64,000 nt of DNA from Diaphorobacter aerolatus (GTDB taxonomy: Bacteria > Pseudomonadota > Gammaproteobacteria > Burkholderiales > Burkholderiaceae_C), in contig NZ_CP060783.1 of NCBI RefSeq assembly GCF_014489535.1, positions 4,485,501 to 4,549,500 on the forward strand. Direction: 5' to 3'. Every line of letters begins with the position of its first letter. Within the stretch, counting starts at the first letter, position 1. Made by a program: the position numbers and the translations under genes. This document shows, in pieces, positions 54,672 to 64,000 of this stretch. The notes under the pieces were generated by a model. The model was given only the letters and a program-made list of their open reading frames with translations, was not told where the DNA came from and did no database searches.

Positions 54672-55241
54672 CTACTTGACAACCCGCGCACGAATTTCCG
54701 GTAAAGCCTTGCGCAAGTAGTAAACCATCGACCAGATCGTGAGGATCGCGGCGATCCAGATGAGCCAGGTGCCCCACACACCGGTATCGATCACGCCAAA
54801 CAGCTTGCCGTCGTAGAGCAGGAATGGAATGGCCACCATCTGAACGGTTGTCTTGAGTTTGCCGATCATGTGCACGGCCACGCTCTTGCTCGCGCCGATC
54901 TGCGCCATCCATTCGCGCAGCGCGGAAATCGCGATCTCACGGCCAATGATGATCAGCGCCACGAGCACATCGGCGCGCTGCAGATGTACCAATACCAGCA
55001 ACGCGGCGCAGACCAGAAACTTGTCGGCTACCGGATCGAGGAACGCCCCGAAGGACGATGTCTGATTGAGCTTGCGCGCGAGATAGCCGTCAAGCCAGTC
55101 GGTGATGGCAAACGCGATGAACATCACCGTGGCCACCAGATTCTGCGTTTGCGGCTCCAGCGGCGCGGAGAACACTCCCACGATCAAAGGGATCGCGACG
55201 ATGCGCGTCCAAGTCATTATGGTGGGGATGGTGAAAAACAT
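54672..55241 (-). CDS. pgsA: CDP-diacylglycerol--glycerol-3-phosphate 3-phosphatidyltransferase
   Basis: 189 residues with the CDP-alcohol phosphotransferase signature spread over TDWLDGYLARKLNQTSSFG and AFLDPVADKF (D-x2-D-G-x2-A-R-x8-G-x3-D-x3-D). Several membrane helices. It makes phosphatidylglycerophosphate, the committed step to phosphatidylglycerol and cardiolipin. It follows uvrC in the same direction with an 82-bp gap, a common pairing. Confidence 0.95.
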   Translation of the reverse strand: MFFTIPTIMTWTRIVAIPLIVGVFSAPLEPQTQNLVATVMFIAFAITDWLDGYLARKLNQTSSFGAFLDPVADKFLVCAALLVLVHLQRADVLVALIIIGREIAISALREWMAQIGASKSVAVHMIGKLKTTVQMVAIPFLLYDGKLFGVIDTGVWGTWLIWIAAILTIWSMVYYLRKALPEIRARVVK

Positions 55242-55323
55242 GCGGCGATTGTGTCATGCAAAACAAAGCCCTGCTCAGAACTGCTCCCCGGCAGGCTGCG
55301 GAGCGTGCGCATGCTTCGCCCAT

Positions 55324-57320
55324 TCAACGTAACGCGCGGTAAATCTCCTCGGCGAGTTCGCGCGAAATTCCTTCCACCGATGCCAGATCGGCGACGCTCG
55401 CATCGCCCACGCCGCGCACGCCGCCAAAGCGTTGCAGCAGCCGCGCCCGTTTCTTGGGACCGATGCCGGGAATGTCTTCGAGGCGACTGCCACCCACGCG
55501 CACCTTGGCGCGCGCTGCGCGCATGCCGGTGATCGCAAACCGGTGGGCCTCATCGCGAATCTGCGCGACCAGCATGAGGGCGGCGGAATCCTTGCCCAGG
55601 TAGACCTTTTCTCGGCCATCGGCAAACACCAGTTCTTCGAGACCGACCTTGCGGCCTTCGCCTTTTTCGACGCCGACGATGCGCGAAAGATCCAGTCCCA
55701 GCGACTCGAAGACTTCGCGCGCCATGCTCACCTGTCCCTTGCCGCCATCGACCAGCACCAGATCGGGCAGACGCGCCTGCCCGGCGGCCACCTCGGCGCC
55801 GCCGGCTTCGCGCTGGGCCTCGGCCACCTTGCTGTAGCGGCGCGTGAGCACCTGGCGCATCGCGGCGTAGTCGTCGCCGCCGGTGATGCCTTCGATCTTG
55901 AAACGGCGGTATTCGCTGCTCTGCATCTTGTGATGATGAAAGACCACGCACGACGCCTGCGTGGATTCGCCTGCCGTATGCGAGATGTCGAAGCATTCGA
56001 TCGTGAGCTGGTCGAGGTCTTCCGCTTCGAGATCCAGCGCTTCGGCGAGCGCGCGTGTGCGCGCCTGTTGCGAACCTTCTTCGGACAACAACCGGGCAAG
56101 CTGGATATCGGCGTTCTTCTGCGCCATCTCCAGCCATGCGCGACGCTGCTCGCGTGGCTGGCTCACCGCATGCACGCGCACTCCGCTTTGCTCGGATAGC
56201 GCGTCGATCAGCGACTCATCGACCGGCTCGCTCACCAGCAGGGTTGGCGGCACGGGAACATGCAGATAGTGCTGCGCGATGAACGCTTCCAACACCTGCA
56301 CCGCGACCGAGCGCTCGGGTTTTTCGCGCACGTGCTGCGCGGTGTCGCTGGCGTTTTCTTCTTCTTCCACGGCGATTTGCTCGCGGTAGATGGCGGTGGC
56401 GTCTTCCACATGCGTCGGGAAATAGGCGCGATCACCCAGATGCCGACCGCCACGCACCATCGCCAGATTCACGCAGGCGCGGCCGCCCTGAACCTTCACG
56501 GCGAGAATGTCCACGTCCTTGTCCGAGACCGTTTCAATGGCCTGCTGGTGAAGCACCCGCGACAGTGCGGTGATCTGGTTGCGCACCTCGGCGGCCTGCT
56601 CGAATTCGAGTCTTCCGGAATGCGCCATCATGCGCGCCTCCAGTTGATCGAGCAGTTCCTGGGTCTCGCCGCGCAGCATCGCTTCGGCGTGCCCCACATC
56701 GAGTGCATAGTCCTGCGGCGAAATCAGATCGACGCATGGCCCCGTGCAGCGCTTGATCTGATAGAGAAGGCAGGGGCGGGTGCGGTTCGCAAACACGGTG
56801 TCTTCGCAGGTGCGCAGGCGGAACACTTTCTGCAGCAGCAGAATCGTTTCCTTGACTGCCCACGCGCCCGGATAGGGGCCGAAGTAGCGATGGCGCTTGT
56901 CCACGGCGCCCCGGTAGTAGGCAAGGCGCGGAAACTTCTGGCCCGGCGCCGAGCCCGTGCCATCCTTGGCCGCCACGCCGGTGATCTTGAGATAGGGATA
57001 ACTCTTGTCGTCGCGGAACAGGATGTTGTACTTGGGGTTCAGCGACTTGATGAGGTTGTTCTCGAGCAGCAGCGCTTCGGCTTCGGAACGCACGACCGTG
57101 GTCTCCAGCCGCGCGATCTTGCCGACCATGTGGCCGATGCGCGTGCCGCCGTGGTTCTTGGCAAAGTAGCTCGAGACGCGCTTCTTCAGATTGCGCGCCT
57201 TGCCGACATACAGCAGCGCACCCTGGGCATCGATATAGCGGTACACGCCGGGCAGGGGGGCAGGGCGGCCACCTGGGCCAGCAATTCAGCGGAATGCAAT
57301 TCGGGAAACTCGGACGACAT
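55324..57320 (-). CDS. uvrC: Excinuclease ABC subunit C (frameshifted)
   Basis: About 665 residues. GIY-YIG domain ([20 protein letters not shown]), UvrB-binding UVR motif ([20 protein letters not shown]), the RNase H-like 5' nuclease ([24 protein letters not shown]) and C-terminal HhH ([20 protein letters not shown]). The N-terminus is displaced by one base missing from a G6 run (57255-57260). Restored, the protein starts at the ATG at 57320 ([16 protein letters not shown]) and runs through [10 protein letters not shown]. Confidence 0.96.
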
Positions 57321-57409
57321 GGTTGCTATTGTCGTCCCAGTTCGCCATCGCTGCCGGGAGGGCGGAAGACGTGGTGCGAGCGTTCACCGCCCCACGCAAT
57401 GCCAAGCCT

Positions 57410-58309
57410 TCACAGCGCGGTATCCAGTACCATCATCATCACGAATCCCGCCATCAATCCCGCCGTTGCAAAGGCTTCGTGCCCCTTGCGGTGTGACTCG
57501 GGAATGATCTCGTGGCTGATCACGAACAGCATCGCCCCCGCGGCAAAGCCGAGGCCCCAGGGCAGCAGTGTGATCGAGTGGCTGATCGCGCCCGCGCCGA
57601 TCACGGCGCCCAGCGGCTCGACGAGACCGGAGAGCATTCCGATGGCCACCGATAGGCCCCGCGCGTAACCCACGGCCAGCAGCGCGGCGGCGACCACAAA
57701 GCCTTCGGGCACGTCCTGAATGGCGATCCCGATGGCCAGCGCATTGGCGCGCATGCCTTCGTTGCCCGCATATCCGACGCCGATGGCCAGACCCTCCGGC
57801 AGGTTGTGCAGCACGATGGCGATGACGAACAACCAAGTACGGCGCAGTTGCTGGCCGGAGGCGCCTTCGCGTCCCTTGATGAAATGCTCGTGCGGCAGCA
57901 GCCGGTCGAGCGCAAGCAGTGCGAGGCCACCCAGCAGAATAGCCGATCCCACGATGCCGCCGGCACCCCAGGGATTGCTGCCGAAGGCGGACGCGCGCGC
58001 GGCCTCCAATGCAGGCATCACCAAGGAGAACGCGCACGCTGCAAGCATGACGCCCGCGCCAAAACCGAACAGCGTGTCCTGCACACGTTCCGAGGGTCGC
58101 TGCGCGAGCAGCACTGGCAGCGTTCCGAGAGCGGTAGCGAGTGCGGCGATGCCGCCGCCAATCAGTGCGCTGCGTGCAGCGGGCAGCGCCTGCACGGCGT
58201 TCCACAACAGCATGCATGCGGCCACAATGCCCAGCGCGCAGATTGCAAGGCCGAAGCGGGTCTGCGCGCGAAATCCGAAGCGGCGTGTGGTATGAACAGG
58301 CCCTGGCAT
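57410..58309 (-). CDS. ZIP-family metal transporter
   Basis: About 299 residues from the ATG at 58309 (MPGPVHTTRRFG), which has GGAGG eight bases upstream. Eight membrane helices; the metal-path motifs IVLHNLPEGLAIGVGYAGNE and IGIAIQDVPEGFVVA (helices IV and V) are intact, along with VISHEIIPESHRKG. GufA/ZupT type, importing zinc and possibly Fe or Mn. Monocistronic. Confidence 0.9.
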   Translation of the reverse strand: MPGPVHTTRRFGFRAQTRFGLAICALGIVAACMLLWNAVQALPAARSALIGGGIAALATALGTLPVLLAQRPSERVQDTLFGFGAGVMLAACAFSLVMPALEAARASAFGSNPWGAGGIVGSAILLGGLALLALDRLLPHEHFIKGREGASGQQLRRTWLFVIAIVLHNLPEGLAIGVGYAGNEGMRANALAIGIAIQDVPEGFVVAAALLAVGYARGLSVAIGMLSGLVEPLGAVIGAGAISHSITLLPWGLGFAAGAMLFVISHEIIPESHRKGHEAFATAGLMAGFVMMMVLDTAL

Positions 58310-58375
58310 GTCGATGTCCTCCGGTTTTGTGTTTGCAGGCATTGTGGAGGTGCTACCTTGCAGATCAAACGCGTT

Positions 58376-59002
58376 TCAACGTGAGGTGGCCGCAGCGTGG
58401 CGGCGCGCGACTTCGGGCCAGTGGATGACGTTGAAGAACGCGGCGATGTATTCGGGGCGGCGGTTCTGGTATTTCAGATAGTAGGCGTGCTCCCACACAT
58501 CGAGCCCGAGAATCGGCGTGTGGCCCGAGGCAATGCCGCACATGAGCGGCGAATCCTGATTGGCGCTGCTCTCCACGGACAGGCGGCCTTTCTGATCCGT
58601 CACCAGCCAAGCCCAACCGCTGCCGAAACGGCTCAATGCGGCCTTGGTGAATTCGTCGCGGAATGCCGCCAATCCACCGAGGTCCTTCGTGATCGCCGTG
58701 GCCAGTTCGCCCTCGGGCTCGCCACCTCCTTGGGGTGACATCACCTCCCAGAAAAGGCTGTGATTCGCATGTCCACCACCGTTGTTGCGGACTGCTACGC
58801 GAAGCTTATCGGGCAAGGTGTCGATTTGCGAAATCAGTTGCTCGACCGGAAGATTGGCATAAGTGGTGCCATCCAGTGCGGCGTTCAGATTGTTCACATA
58901 CGTCTGGTGGTGCCTGGAGTGGTGGATTTCCATTGTCTTGGCGTCGATGTGCGGCTCCAGCGCGTCATAGGCGTAGGGCAGTTGGGGAAGGGCGTGTGGC
59001 AT
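58376..59002 (-). CDS. Superoxide dismutase (Mn/Fe family)
   Basis: 208 residues. Metal ligands: His in [19 protein letters not shown], His in [16 protein letters not shown], and Asp/His in [31 protein letters not shown] together with [11 protein letters not shown] favours the Mn (SodA) type over the Fe type, but metal choice cannot be proven by eye. It follows the Fur-controlled DUF2325 gene by 55 bp, so it may be induced under iron shortage. Confidence 0.93.
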   Translation of the reverse strand: MPHALPQLPYAYDALEPHIDAKTMEIHHSRHHQTYVNNLNAALDGTTYANLPVEQLISQIDTLPDKLRVAVRNNGGGHANHSLFWEVMSPQGGGEPEGELATAITKDLGGLAAFRDEFTKAALSRFGSGWAWLVTDQKGRLSVESSANQDSPLMCGIASGHTPILGLDVWEHAYYLKYQNRRPEYIAAFFNVIHWPEVARRHAAATSR

Positions 59003-59057
59003 GGCGGATATCCTTGCTACGAGGTGAATGGGAAACCGGAGGATTTATGCGTTGCGT

Positions 59058-59606
59058 TCACGATGGCTCCTTTTCATCCCAGGAGGTCGCGGCAAGCTGT
59101 TCCGTCTTGCCCGACGGATGGACACGCACGATGCGCAACGCGTCGGGCTGTTCGACCAGCACGCAGGCCTTTCCGGTGCGCTTGCAGTGATCCTCGACGC
59201 GCCAGAACGAGTCTTGCGAAACACAGCCGGTCTGGCAGATCACGAGGTCGGCGGCATGCAGGCTGTGTTCAAGCAGTGCGGGATCGACGTCGGGGTCTTC
59301 ATCAGCGTCGACGTGGCTGTGCGCCCTGCCCACGGGCGCGGCGCGCGCTGCGGTGGCGCCGCCATATATCGCCCAACTGTTCAGCGTGCGCTGCAATCGC
59401 TGGCGCTCCTCGCGCTCCCACGCGAGCAGGCTGTCGCGCACGATGACCCGTGCACGGCTGCGCATGAGTTCGGCGCGCAGGCGTTCGATTTCGTGATCCT
59501 GCGTGATGGCCTGCTCAGTGCATCGCCCTTGCAGCGCACCACAGCGCCGCAGCAAAACCCCGTGCTCCAGCACGATCTGTTGGATATCTTCGTTGCGGTA
59601 TGACAC
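59058..59606 (-). CDS. DUF2325-domain protein
   Basis: 182 residues: a helical coiled N-terminal part (LRAELMRSRARVIVRDSLLA) and a C-terminal Rossmann-like DUF2325 region (LHAADLVICQTGCVSQDSFW, CKRTGKACVLVEQPDALRIV). DUF2325 proteins are often linked with iron starvation and superoxide dismutase in this group. A Fur-like box lies about 75 bp upstream. Function not established. Confidence 0.78.
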   Translation of the reverse strand: MSYRNEDIQQIVLEHGVLLRRCGALQGRCTEQAITQDHEIERLRAELMRSRARVIVRDSLLAWEREERQRLQRTLNSWAIYGGATAARAAPVGRAHSHVDADEDPDVDPALLEHSLHAADLVICQTGCVSQDSFWRVEDHCKRTGKACVLVEQPDALRIVRVHPSGKTEQLAATSWDEKEPS

Positions 59607-59676
59607 GATGCATTTGCCTCCGATGCTGTGGTACCGACACCATGGGATGAATGGCGTTTTGTCAGCACCCGGAGCA

Positions 59677-59703
59677 AATGATAAATGATAATCGTTCTCG
59701 TTT
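59677..59703. promoter_or_regulatory. Fur-like box
   Basis: AATGATAAATGATAATCGTT, followed by CTCGTTT, closely matches overlapping GATAAT hexamers of Fur operators. It lies between the DUF2325/sod pair and the IclR gene and should repress the former when iron is sufficient. Confidence 0.75.
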
Positions 59704-59771
59704 AATTATCCGCTTGCGCTGTGTTGATTTTTGCGATCCGCGATCCGTGGCTCGGCGGGCATCCCGTCGAA

Positions 59772-60560
59772 TCACGGATGCCAGGACGCCATGCGCGATT
59801 GCAGTGGCGCGCTGGTGCTTGCCGCGAGAATGTAGGAGAGCTTGGTGGCCGCACCGATCACCATCGGCGCCAGTTCTTCGAGGCGGCTTTGAGGCAGGCG
59901 TGAAGAGGGGCCGGAAATGCACAGCGATCCCAGCAGTCGCCAGTGCATGCCGAACACCGGTGCGGACACCGTGGAGACGCCTTGCTCGCGCTCGCCGATC
60001 GACCAATGGAATCCGCGCTTGCGGATCTGCTCGTAGACGTCGCCCGGCTCTCCGGCGAATGCGAGCAGCACGCGGCCCGGTGATCCCTGATCCAGCGGCA
60101 GGCCCTCGCCCATGCGTGCGTGATGGCGCAGCGCCTGCGGTCCCTCCACGCGCACCAGGCAGGTTCGCACGTTGCCCTCGCGCACGTAGAAGGCCGCACT
60201 CTCACCGCTTTGCTGAGTGAGTTCGCGCAGCGCCGGTTCGAGTTCGTTCTGCACGTCGAAGCCGGCCTGGTAGCGCGCGCCCAACCAGCCAGCGGCGGGG
60301 CCGAGTCGCCAATCGCCATCGTCGCGCTGGACCATGTAGCCCGACAGCGCAAGCGTGCGCGCAAGCCGTAGCACCGTGGTCTTGTGCAGTGCGCAGCGAC
60401 GGCTGAGTTCGGCGAGCGACAGATGCGATTCACCCAAATTGAACGCCTCGAGCACGTGCAGTGCGCGCGTCACCGCGATCACGCCGTTTGCGCTTGGCAC
60501 GTCCGCGGCGGGTGGCGGTTCGGGCGTTGGGAGTAGCGGTGGGATGCGTTGACGAGGCAT
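59772..60560 (-). CDS. IclR-family transcriptional regulator
   Basis: About 262 residues from the ATG at 60560 (MPRQRIPPLLPTPEPP). The winged helix (VLEAFNLGESHLSLAELSRR, LHKTTVLRLARTLALSGYMV) is followed by a GAF-like effector domain (LTQQSGESAAFYVREGNVRT, SPGRVLLAFAGEP). Divergent from the Bug-RraA-dehydrogenase operon, which it probably controls. Confidence 0.92.
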   Translation of the reverse strand: MPRQRIPPLLPTPEPPPAADVPSANGVIAVTRALHVLEAFNLGESHLSLAELSRRCALHKTTVLRLARTLALSGYMVQRDDGDWRLGPAAGWLGARYQAGFDVQNELEPALRELTQQSGESAAFYVREGNVRTCLVRVEGPQALRHHARMGEGLPLDQGSPGRVLLAFAGEPGDVYEQIRKRGFHWSIGEREQGVSTVSAPVFGMHWRLLGSLCISGPSSRLPQSRLEELAPMVIGAATKLSYILAASTSAPLQSRMASWHP

Positions 60561-60698
60561 GGTTTGGGTATTTCTCTCTGTGCAATGTGTTTCATGGTAC
60601 GCAACGCTATTGTATGGGTTGAAACTACTTCGTAAAGTCAGCCCATGTTCGGGATGCCACCCGGGCTGGTTCAAAAACATCAATCTGGAGACAACATC

Positions 60699-61712
60699 AT
60701 GGCAACTCACGTGAAATCGCGTGTTCAGCGCGCACGCATGCAGGCGCTTTGCGCCGTCGCTCTCGGCGTGGCGGCATTCGCTGCGCCGCTGCAGTCATCG
60801 TTTGCGCAGGACAACTATCCGGCCAAGCCCATTCGCTTGATCGTGCCATTTCCTCCGGGCGGCGGCACCGACATGATTGCGCGCGCCGTGGCGCAGAAGA
60901 TGTCGGATCAGAACAAGTGGAACATCGTCGTGGACAACCGCCCCGGCGCAGGCGGCAATCTGGGCGTGGACGCGGCGGCCAAGGCGAGCCCCGACGGCTA
61001 TACGCTGGTGATGGGGCAGACGAGCAATCTCGCGATCAACCCGTCGCTGTATGCCAAGCTGCCCTACGATCCGATCAAGGACCTCGTGCCGGTTGCACTG
61101 GTGTCTTCCGCGCCGATCGTGATGGCGACCGGGGTGTCGTCGAAATACAAGACCTTTCCGGAAGTCGTCGCCGCGAGCAAAAACAAGCCCGATGCGCTCA
61201 CGCTCGGTTATTCGGGCAACGGCACGGTCGCACATCTTGCCGGTGAGCAGGCAGAAAACGCCGCCGGTATCAAGCTGCGCCACGTGCCTTACAAGGGCGC
61301 AGCGCAGGCCATGACCGATCTGATGGGTGGCAACATCGATCTCTACATGTCCGCGATTCCCACCTTGCTCGGCCATGTGCGCAACGGCAAGCTGCGCCCG
61401 GTCGTCGTGACGTCGCTGAAGCGCTCGCCGCAATTGCCGGACACGCCCACGCTGGCCGAGCTGGGCTACAAGGACTTCGAGGCGATTTCCTGGTATGGCG
61501 TGCTCGCTCCCGCCGGTACGCCCGCGCCCATCGTGGATAAGTTGAACAAGGCCATCAACGACGCTCTGACCCAGCCGGATGTGGTCGAGAAACTGCGCTC
61601 GGAAGGCGGTGATGTGCTGGGCGGAACTTCGCAGAAATTCAGTCAGTTGCTGCGAGCCGAAGTTCCGCGCTGGTCGAAGATCGTCAAGGACTCGGGCGCG
61701 ACGCTCGATTGA
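60699..61712 (+). CDS. Bug/TctC-family periplasmic binding protein
   Basis: 337 residues from the ATG at 60699, after CTGGAGACAACATC. Signal peptide ending in SSFAQ, then YPAKPIRLIVPFPPGGGTDM and YSGNGTVAHLAGEQAENAAG, typical Bug motifs. First gene of an IclR-controlled operon with RraA and dehydrogenase genes. Ligand probably a hydroxy- or oxo-acid. Confidence 0.93.
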   Translation: MATHVKSRVQRARMQALCAVALGVAAFAAPLQSSFAQDNYPAKPIRLIVPFPPGGGTDMIARAVAQKMSDQNKWNIVVDNRPGAGGNLGVDAAAKASPDGYTLVMGQTSNLAINPSLYAKLPYDPIKDLVPVALVSSAPIVMATGVSSKYKTFPEVVAASKNKPDALTLGYSGNGTVAHLAGEQAENAAGIKLRHVPYKGAAQAMTDLMGGNIDLYMSAIPTLLGHVRNGKLRPVVVTSLKRSPQLPDTPTLAELGYKDFEAISWYGVLAPAGTPAPIVDKLNKAINDALTQPDVVEKLRSEGGDVLGGTSQKFSQLLRAEVPRWSKIVKDSGATLD

Positions 61713-61809
61713 GTCGCGACCGCCTTCAGTCCACATTCCCGTCATTTTTTGAGTCATCCCCGTTTGATGCGAGGGGCGGCCCTTTCCTCATCTTTCGATC
61801 GGCAAAATC

Positions 61810-62496
61810 ATGAACCAACTTCCCGAAGTCATTCGAGATTTCGAGCGCGTCAGCGCTGACGTCGTCAAGCAGGCCGCTGAATTCCAGGCGGCGATCCTCT
61901 CCGATGTGTCCGGCCGCCGCGGCACGATGCACAGCCGCGTGGCTCCCGTGCATGAAAGCATGAAGCTCGCAGGCCCCGCATTCACCGTGGAAGTGCGCCC
62001 CGGCGACAACCTGATGATTCACGCGGCGATTGCGCTCGCCAGGCCCGGCGACATCATCGTCGTCGATGGCAAGGGCGACCAGACCTCGGCACTCATGGGC
62101 ACGCTGATGCTCAGCGCCTGCAAGAAGCTGGGACTCGGCGGCGTCATCATCGACGGAGCGATTCGCGACAAGCTCGAGCTGCTCGATCTTGACTTTCCCG
62201 TTTTCAGCGCTGGCTTCAATCCGGCGGGTCCGACGAAGTTCGTTCCCGGCCGCATCAACCACCCGATCTCGGCGGGCGGTGTCACCATCCATCCCGGCGA
62301 TCTCGTGGTTGCCGATGCCGATGGCGTGGTCGTCATCGAGCGCGTCAAGGCTCCGGCAATGATGCCGCTCGCGGTGAAGAAGGTGGCCGATGAAGCGGCG
62401 CGCATCGAAGCGATTGCGCGCGGCGAAACGGCTTCCGGCTGGCTTCCCGCAGCCTTGCGCGCGGCCGGTGTTCTCAAGGAAGGAGAAGCACTGTGA
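61810..62496 (+). CDS. RraA-family aldolase/decarboxylase-like protein
   Basis: 228 residues. The RraA/HMG-aldolase fold is marked by PGDNLMIHAAIALARPGDII, GTLMLSACKKLGLGGVIIDG and AIRDKLELLD. These enzymes (4-carboxy-4-hydroxy-2-oxoadipate or 4-hydroxy-4-methyl-2-oxoglutarate aldolases) cleave hydroxy-oxo-dicarboxylates with a divalent metal. It overlaps the dehydrogenase by 4 bp (GTGA). An RNase E inhibitor role is unlikely in this operon. Confidence 0.85.
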   Translation: MNQLPEVIRDFERVSADVVKQAAEFQAAILSDVSGRRGTMHSRVAPVHESMKLAGPAFTVEVRPGDNLMIHAAIALARPGDIIVVDGKGDQTSALMGTLMLSACKKLGLGGVIIDGAIRDKLELLDLDFPVFSAGFNPAGPTKFVPGRINHPISAGGVTIHPGDLVVADADGVVVIERVKAPAMMPLAVKKVADEAARIEAIARGETASGWLPAALRAAGVLKEGEAL

Positions 62497-63422
62497 GTCA
62501 CGGAACAATTTTGATCACCGCCGCCGATCTGGCACCGCAGGCGCTCGAATTGCTCGGCGAATACGACATCGTCTATGCCGGCAAGACTCCCACGGAAGAC
62601 GATATCGTCGCGCTGTGCCGTGAGCACGATCCGGTCGCGATCATCGTGCGCTACAGCAAGGTGGGCGCGGCTGCGATGGACGCAGCGCCATCGCTCAAGG
62701 TGATTTCCAAGCACGGCAGCGGCACGGACACCATCGACAAGGTCGCCGCAAAAGAGCGCGGCATCGAAGTGGTTGCCGCCGTCGGTGCCAACGCGGCGGC
62801 CGTGGCGGAGCAGGCGCTCACGCTGCTGCTCGCGTGCGCCAAGTCCGTGCCGCAGCTCAACGAGCGCATGCACGCGGGCTTCTGGGACAAGGCCACGCAC
62901 AAGAGCGTGGAGCTTGGCGGACGCACCGTCGGCCTCATCGGGCTCGGCGCCATCGGCCAGCGCTTTGCGAGCATGGCCTCGGCCCTCGGCATGCGCGTGC
63001 TCGGCTTTGATCCTTACGCGAAACAATGGCCCGAGGGCGTGCAGCGCGCCGATCTCGAGACCATCTGGCGCGAGTCCGATGCGATCTCGTTGCACTGCCC
63101 GCTCACCGAAGACAACCGCCAGTTGCTCAACGCCGAAAATCTCGCAAAGTGCAAAAAAGGCGTGATCATCGTGAATACCGCACGCGGTGGCCTGATTGAC
63201 GAGCGGGCGCTGCTGGAAGCCGTGCAAAGCGGGCAGGTGCGCATGGCAGGTCTCGACAGCTTCGCCGTGGAACCGATGACCGAGGGCCACATGTTCCAGC
63301 ACCAGCCGGGTTTCATTCTGAGTCCGCACATCGGCGGCGTCACCAGCGATGCCTACGTGAACATGGGGCTGGGCGCGGCGCGCAACGCACTGGCCGTGCT
63401 GGCCGTCAGCGTGGCGAATTAA
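62493..63422 (+). CDS. D-isomer 2-hydroxyacid dehydrogenase
   Basis: 309 residues with a GTG start at 62493. Rossmann motif VGLIGLGAIGQRFASMASAL, catalytic Arg in VNTARGGLIDERAL, and the Glu/His region ending in LSPHIGGVTSDAYVNM. It oxidises a 2-hydroxyacid to the 2-oxoacid, presumably creating or using the RraA substrate. Followed by a second Bug gene 12 bp later. Confidence 0.92.
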   Translation: MSHGTILITAADLAPQALELLGEYDIVYAGKTPTEDDIVALCREHDPVAIIVRYSKVGAAAMDAAPSLKVISKHGSGTDTIDKVAAKERGIEVVAAVGANAAAVAEQALTLLLACAKSVPQLNERMHAGFWDKATHKSVELGGRTVGLIGLGAIGQRFASMASALGMRVLGFDPYAKQWPEGVQRADLETIWRESDAISLHCPLTEDNRQLLNAENLAKCKKGVIIVNTARGGLIDERALLEAVQSGQVRMAGLDSFAVEPMTEGHMFQHQPGFILSPHIGGVTSDAYVNMGLGAARNALAVLAVSVAN

Positions 63423-63434
63423 GGAGTATTCGAG

Positions 63435-64000
63435 ATGAAAATTTTCCTGAAAAATGCGCTCCTTGCGGTCGCTGCCGCAGTGGCGGCGTTCTCGGCGCAT
63501 GCGGAATTCCCTGATCGCACAATCACCATCATCGTGCCGTACGCGCCGGGCGGGGCAGCCGATACCACTGCGCGCGTTCTGGCGTCGCGCATGGGTGTGA
63601 AGCTGGGCACCAGCGTGATCGTGGACAACAAGCCGGGTGCGAGCGGAACCATTGGCGCGGCCTTCGTTGCCAAGGCTGCGGCCGACGGCTACACCATGCT
63701 CTACGACGCCACGCCGTACTCCATCAATCCGCACCTGTTTGCCAGGATGCCGTACGCGAGCAATGCGCTCCAGCCGTTGTCGCTGGTGTCTCTGACACCG
63801 AACGTCCTCATCGTGAAGAGCGATTCGCCGTTCAAGAACGTGAATGATCTGATCGCCAAGGCGAAGGCGCAGCCAGGGAAGATGAACTTTGCGTCGGGCG
63901 GCAGTGGTACGGTGCAGCGTCTGGCGTCGGAGCTGTTCCGTCAGAAGCTCGATCTGAACATGGTGCACGTGCCCTACAAGAGCGGCGGCCCGGCGATTGC
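63435..64000 (+). CDS. Bug/TctC-family binding protein, 3' end cut by the window
   Basis: Start at the ATG at 63435 (MKIFLKNALLAVAAA), preceded by AAGGAG. Signal peptide ending SAHAE, then FPDRTITIIVPYAPGGAADT and FASGGSGTVQRLASELFRQK. 188 codons are visible and the frame runs off the right edge. Two Bug genes in one operon suggest two related ligands. Confidence 0.92.
   Translation, partial: MKIFLKNALLAVAAAVAAFSAHAEFPDRTITIIVPYAPGGAADTTARVLASRMGVKLGTSVIVDNKPGASGTIGAAFVAKAAADGYTMLYDATPYSINPHLFARMPYASNALQPLSLVSLTPNVLIVKSDSPFKNVNDLIAKAKAQPGKMNFASGGSGTVQRLASELFRQKLDLNMVHVPYKSGGPAI

Noticed and set aside
62019..63968. 649-codon minus-strand open frame opposite the RraA and dehydrogenase genes
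   Set aside because: Shadow frame of GC-rich coding DNA; the plus-strand proteins have clear family motifs.

Overview
The window joins two different kinds of DNA. Positions 1-12270 are visibly AT-richer and belong to a mobile element whose left end lies outside the window. Positions 12271-64000 are GC-rich chromosome of a Burkholderiales bacterium, most likely a member of the Comamonadaceae. That placement rests on several Bug/TctC solute-binding proteins, a PhaR repressor, EF-P with Arg32 next to EarP, and the order hupB - tRNA-Val - ppiD - tRNA-His. It is inferred from gene content only.

Mobile element (1-12270). Its right end is a 47-nt remnant of the 3' half of a tRNA-Val(GAC) gene (12224-12270), the expected scar of integration into that tRNA. 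The element carries its own complete tRNA-Val(GAC) at 11839-11915. Its replication block holds an SF3/D5-type helicase (1518-3199), a small ribbon-helix-helix-like protein (3328-3507), an array of TGTC motifs spaced exactly 10 bp apart (3867-3996), and a probable replication origin. The origin candidate is twelve copies of TTGCAGGGG arranged as a base-exact mirror image around an AT-rich core (1135-1467). Cargo includes LexA-controlled umuDC, three ankyrin proteins, a KTSC protein and several unknown proteins. Three genes share a conserved promoter with an AT-rich dyad over the -35 box.

Chromosome 12271-34955. A DUF4345 membrane protein and a GFA-family protein are followed by a phosphonate operon read leftward (phnD-phnC-phnE, an iron-type alcohol dehydrogenase, phnX) with a divergent LysR regulator. 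Next come small proteins and a cobalamin riboswitch heading an aerobic-type corrin ring operon (cobG-H-I-J, inverted cobK, cobL-E-M-F). Then follow phaR, an mgtC-like gene, rimO, adhP, and the EF-P gene with its rhamnosyltransferase earP.

Chromosome 34952-39294 is a LysR-controlled set of CoA-transferase, HMG-CoA-lyase-like lyase and Bug protein. Positions 39408-51394 form a defence island on the minus strand: VapBC, HsdR-HsdM-HsdS, a Septu-like ATPase/HNH pair, and then an unfamiliar three-gene module (PIN-GNAT-PUA-like fusion, ASCH protein, P-loop kinase-like protein). Core genes follow from 51541: tRNA-His, ppiD, tRNA-Val(TAC), hupB, pgsA, uvrC, a ZIP transporter, superoxide dismutase and DUF2325. 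The window ends in an IclR-controlled set of Bug protein, RraA-family protein, 2-hydroxyacid dehydrogenase and a second, truncated Bug gene.

Caution on sequence quality: about 18 single-base frameshifts break otherwise well-conserved genes, including uvrC, ppiD, phaR and cobM. Nearly all are one base missing from a short homopolymer, usually G or C. This looks like a sequencing or assembly artefact, so these genes are given as single joined CDS.
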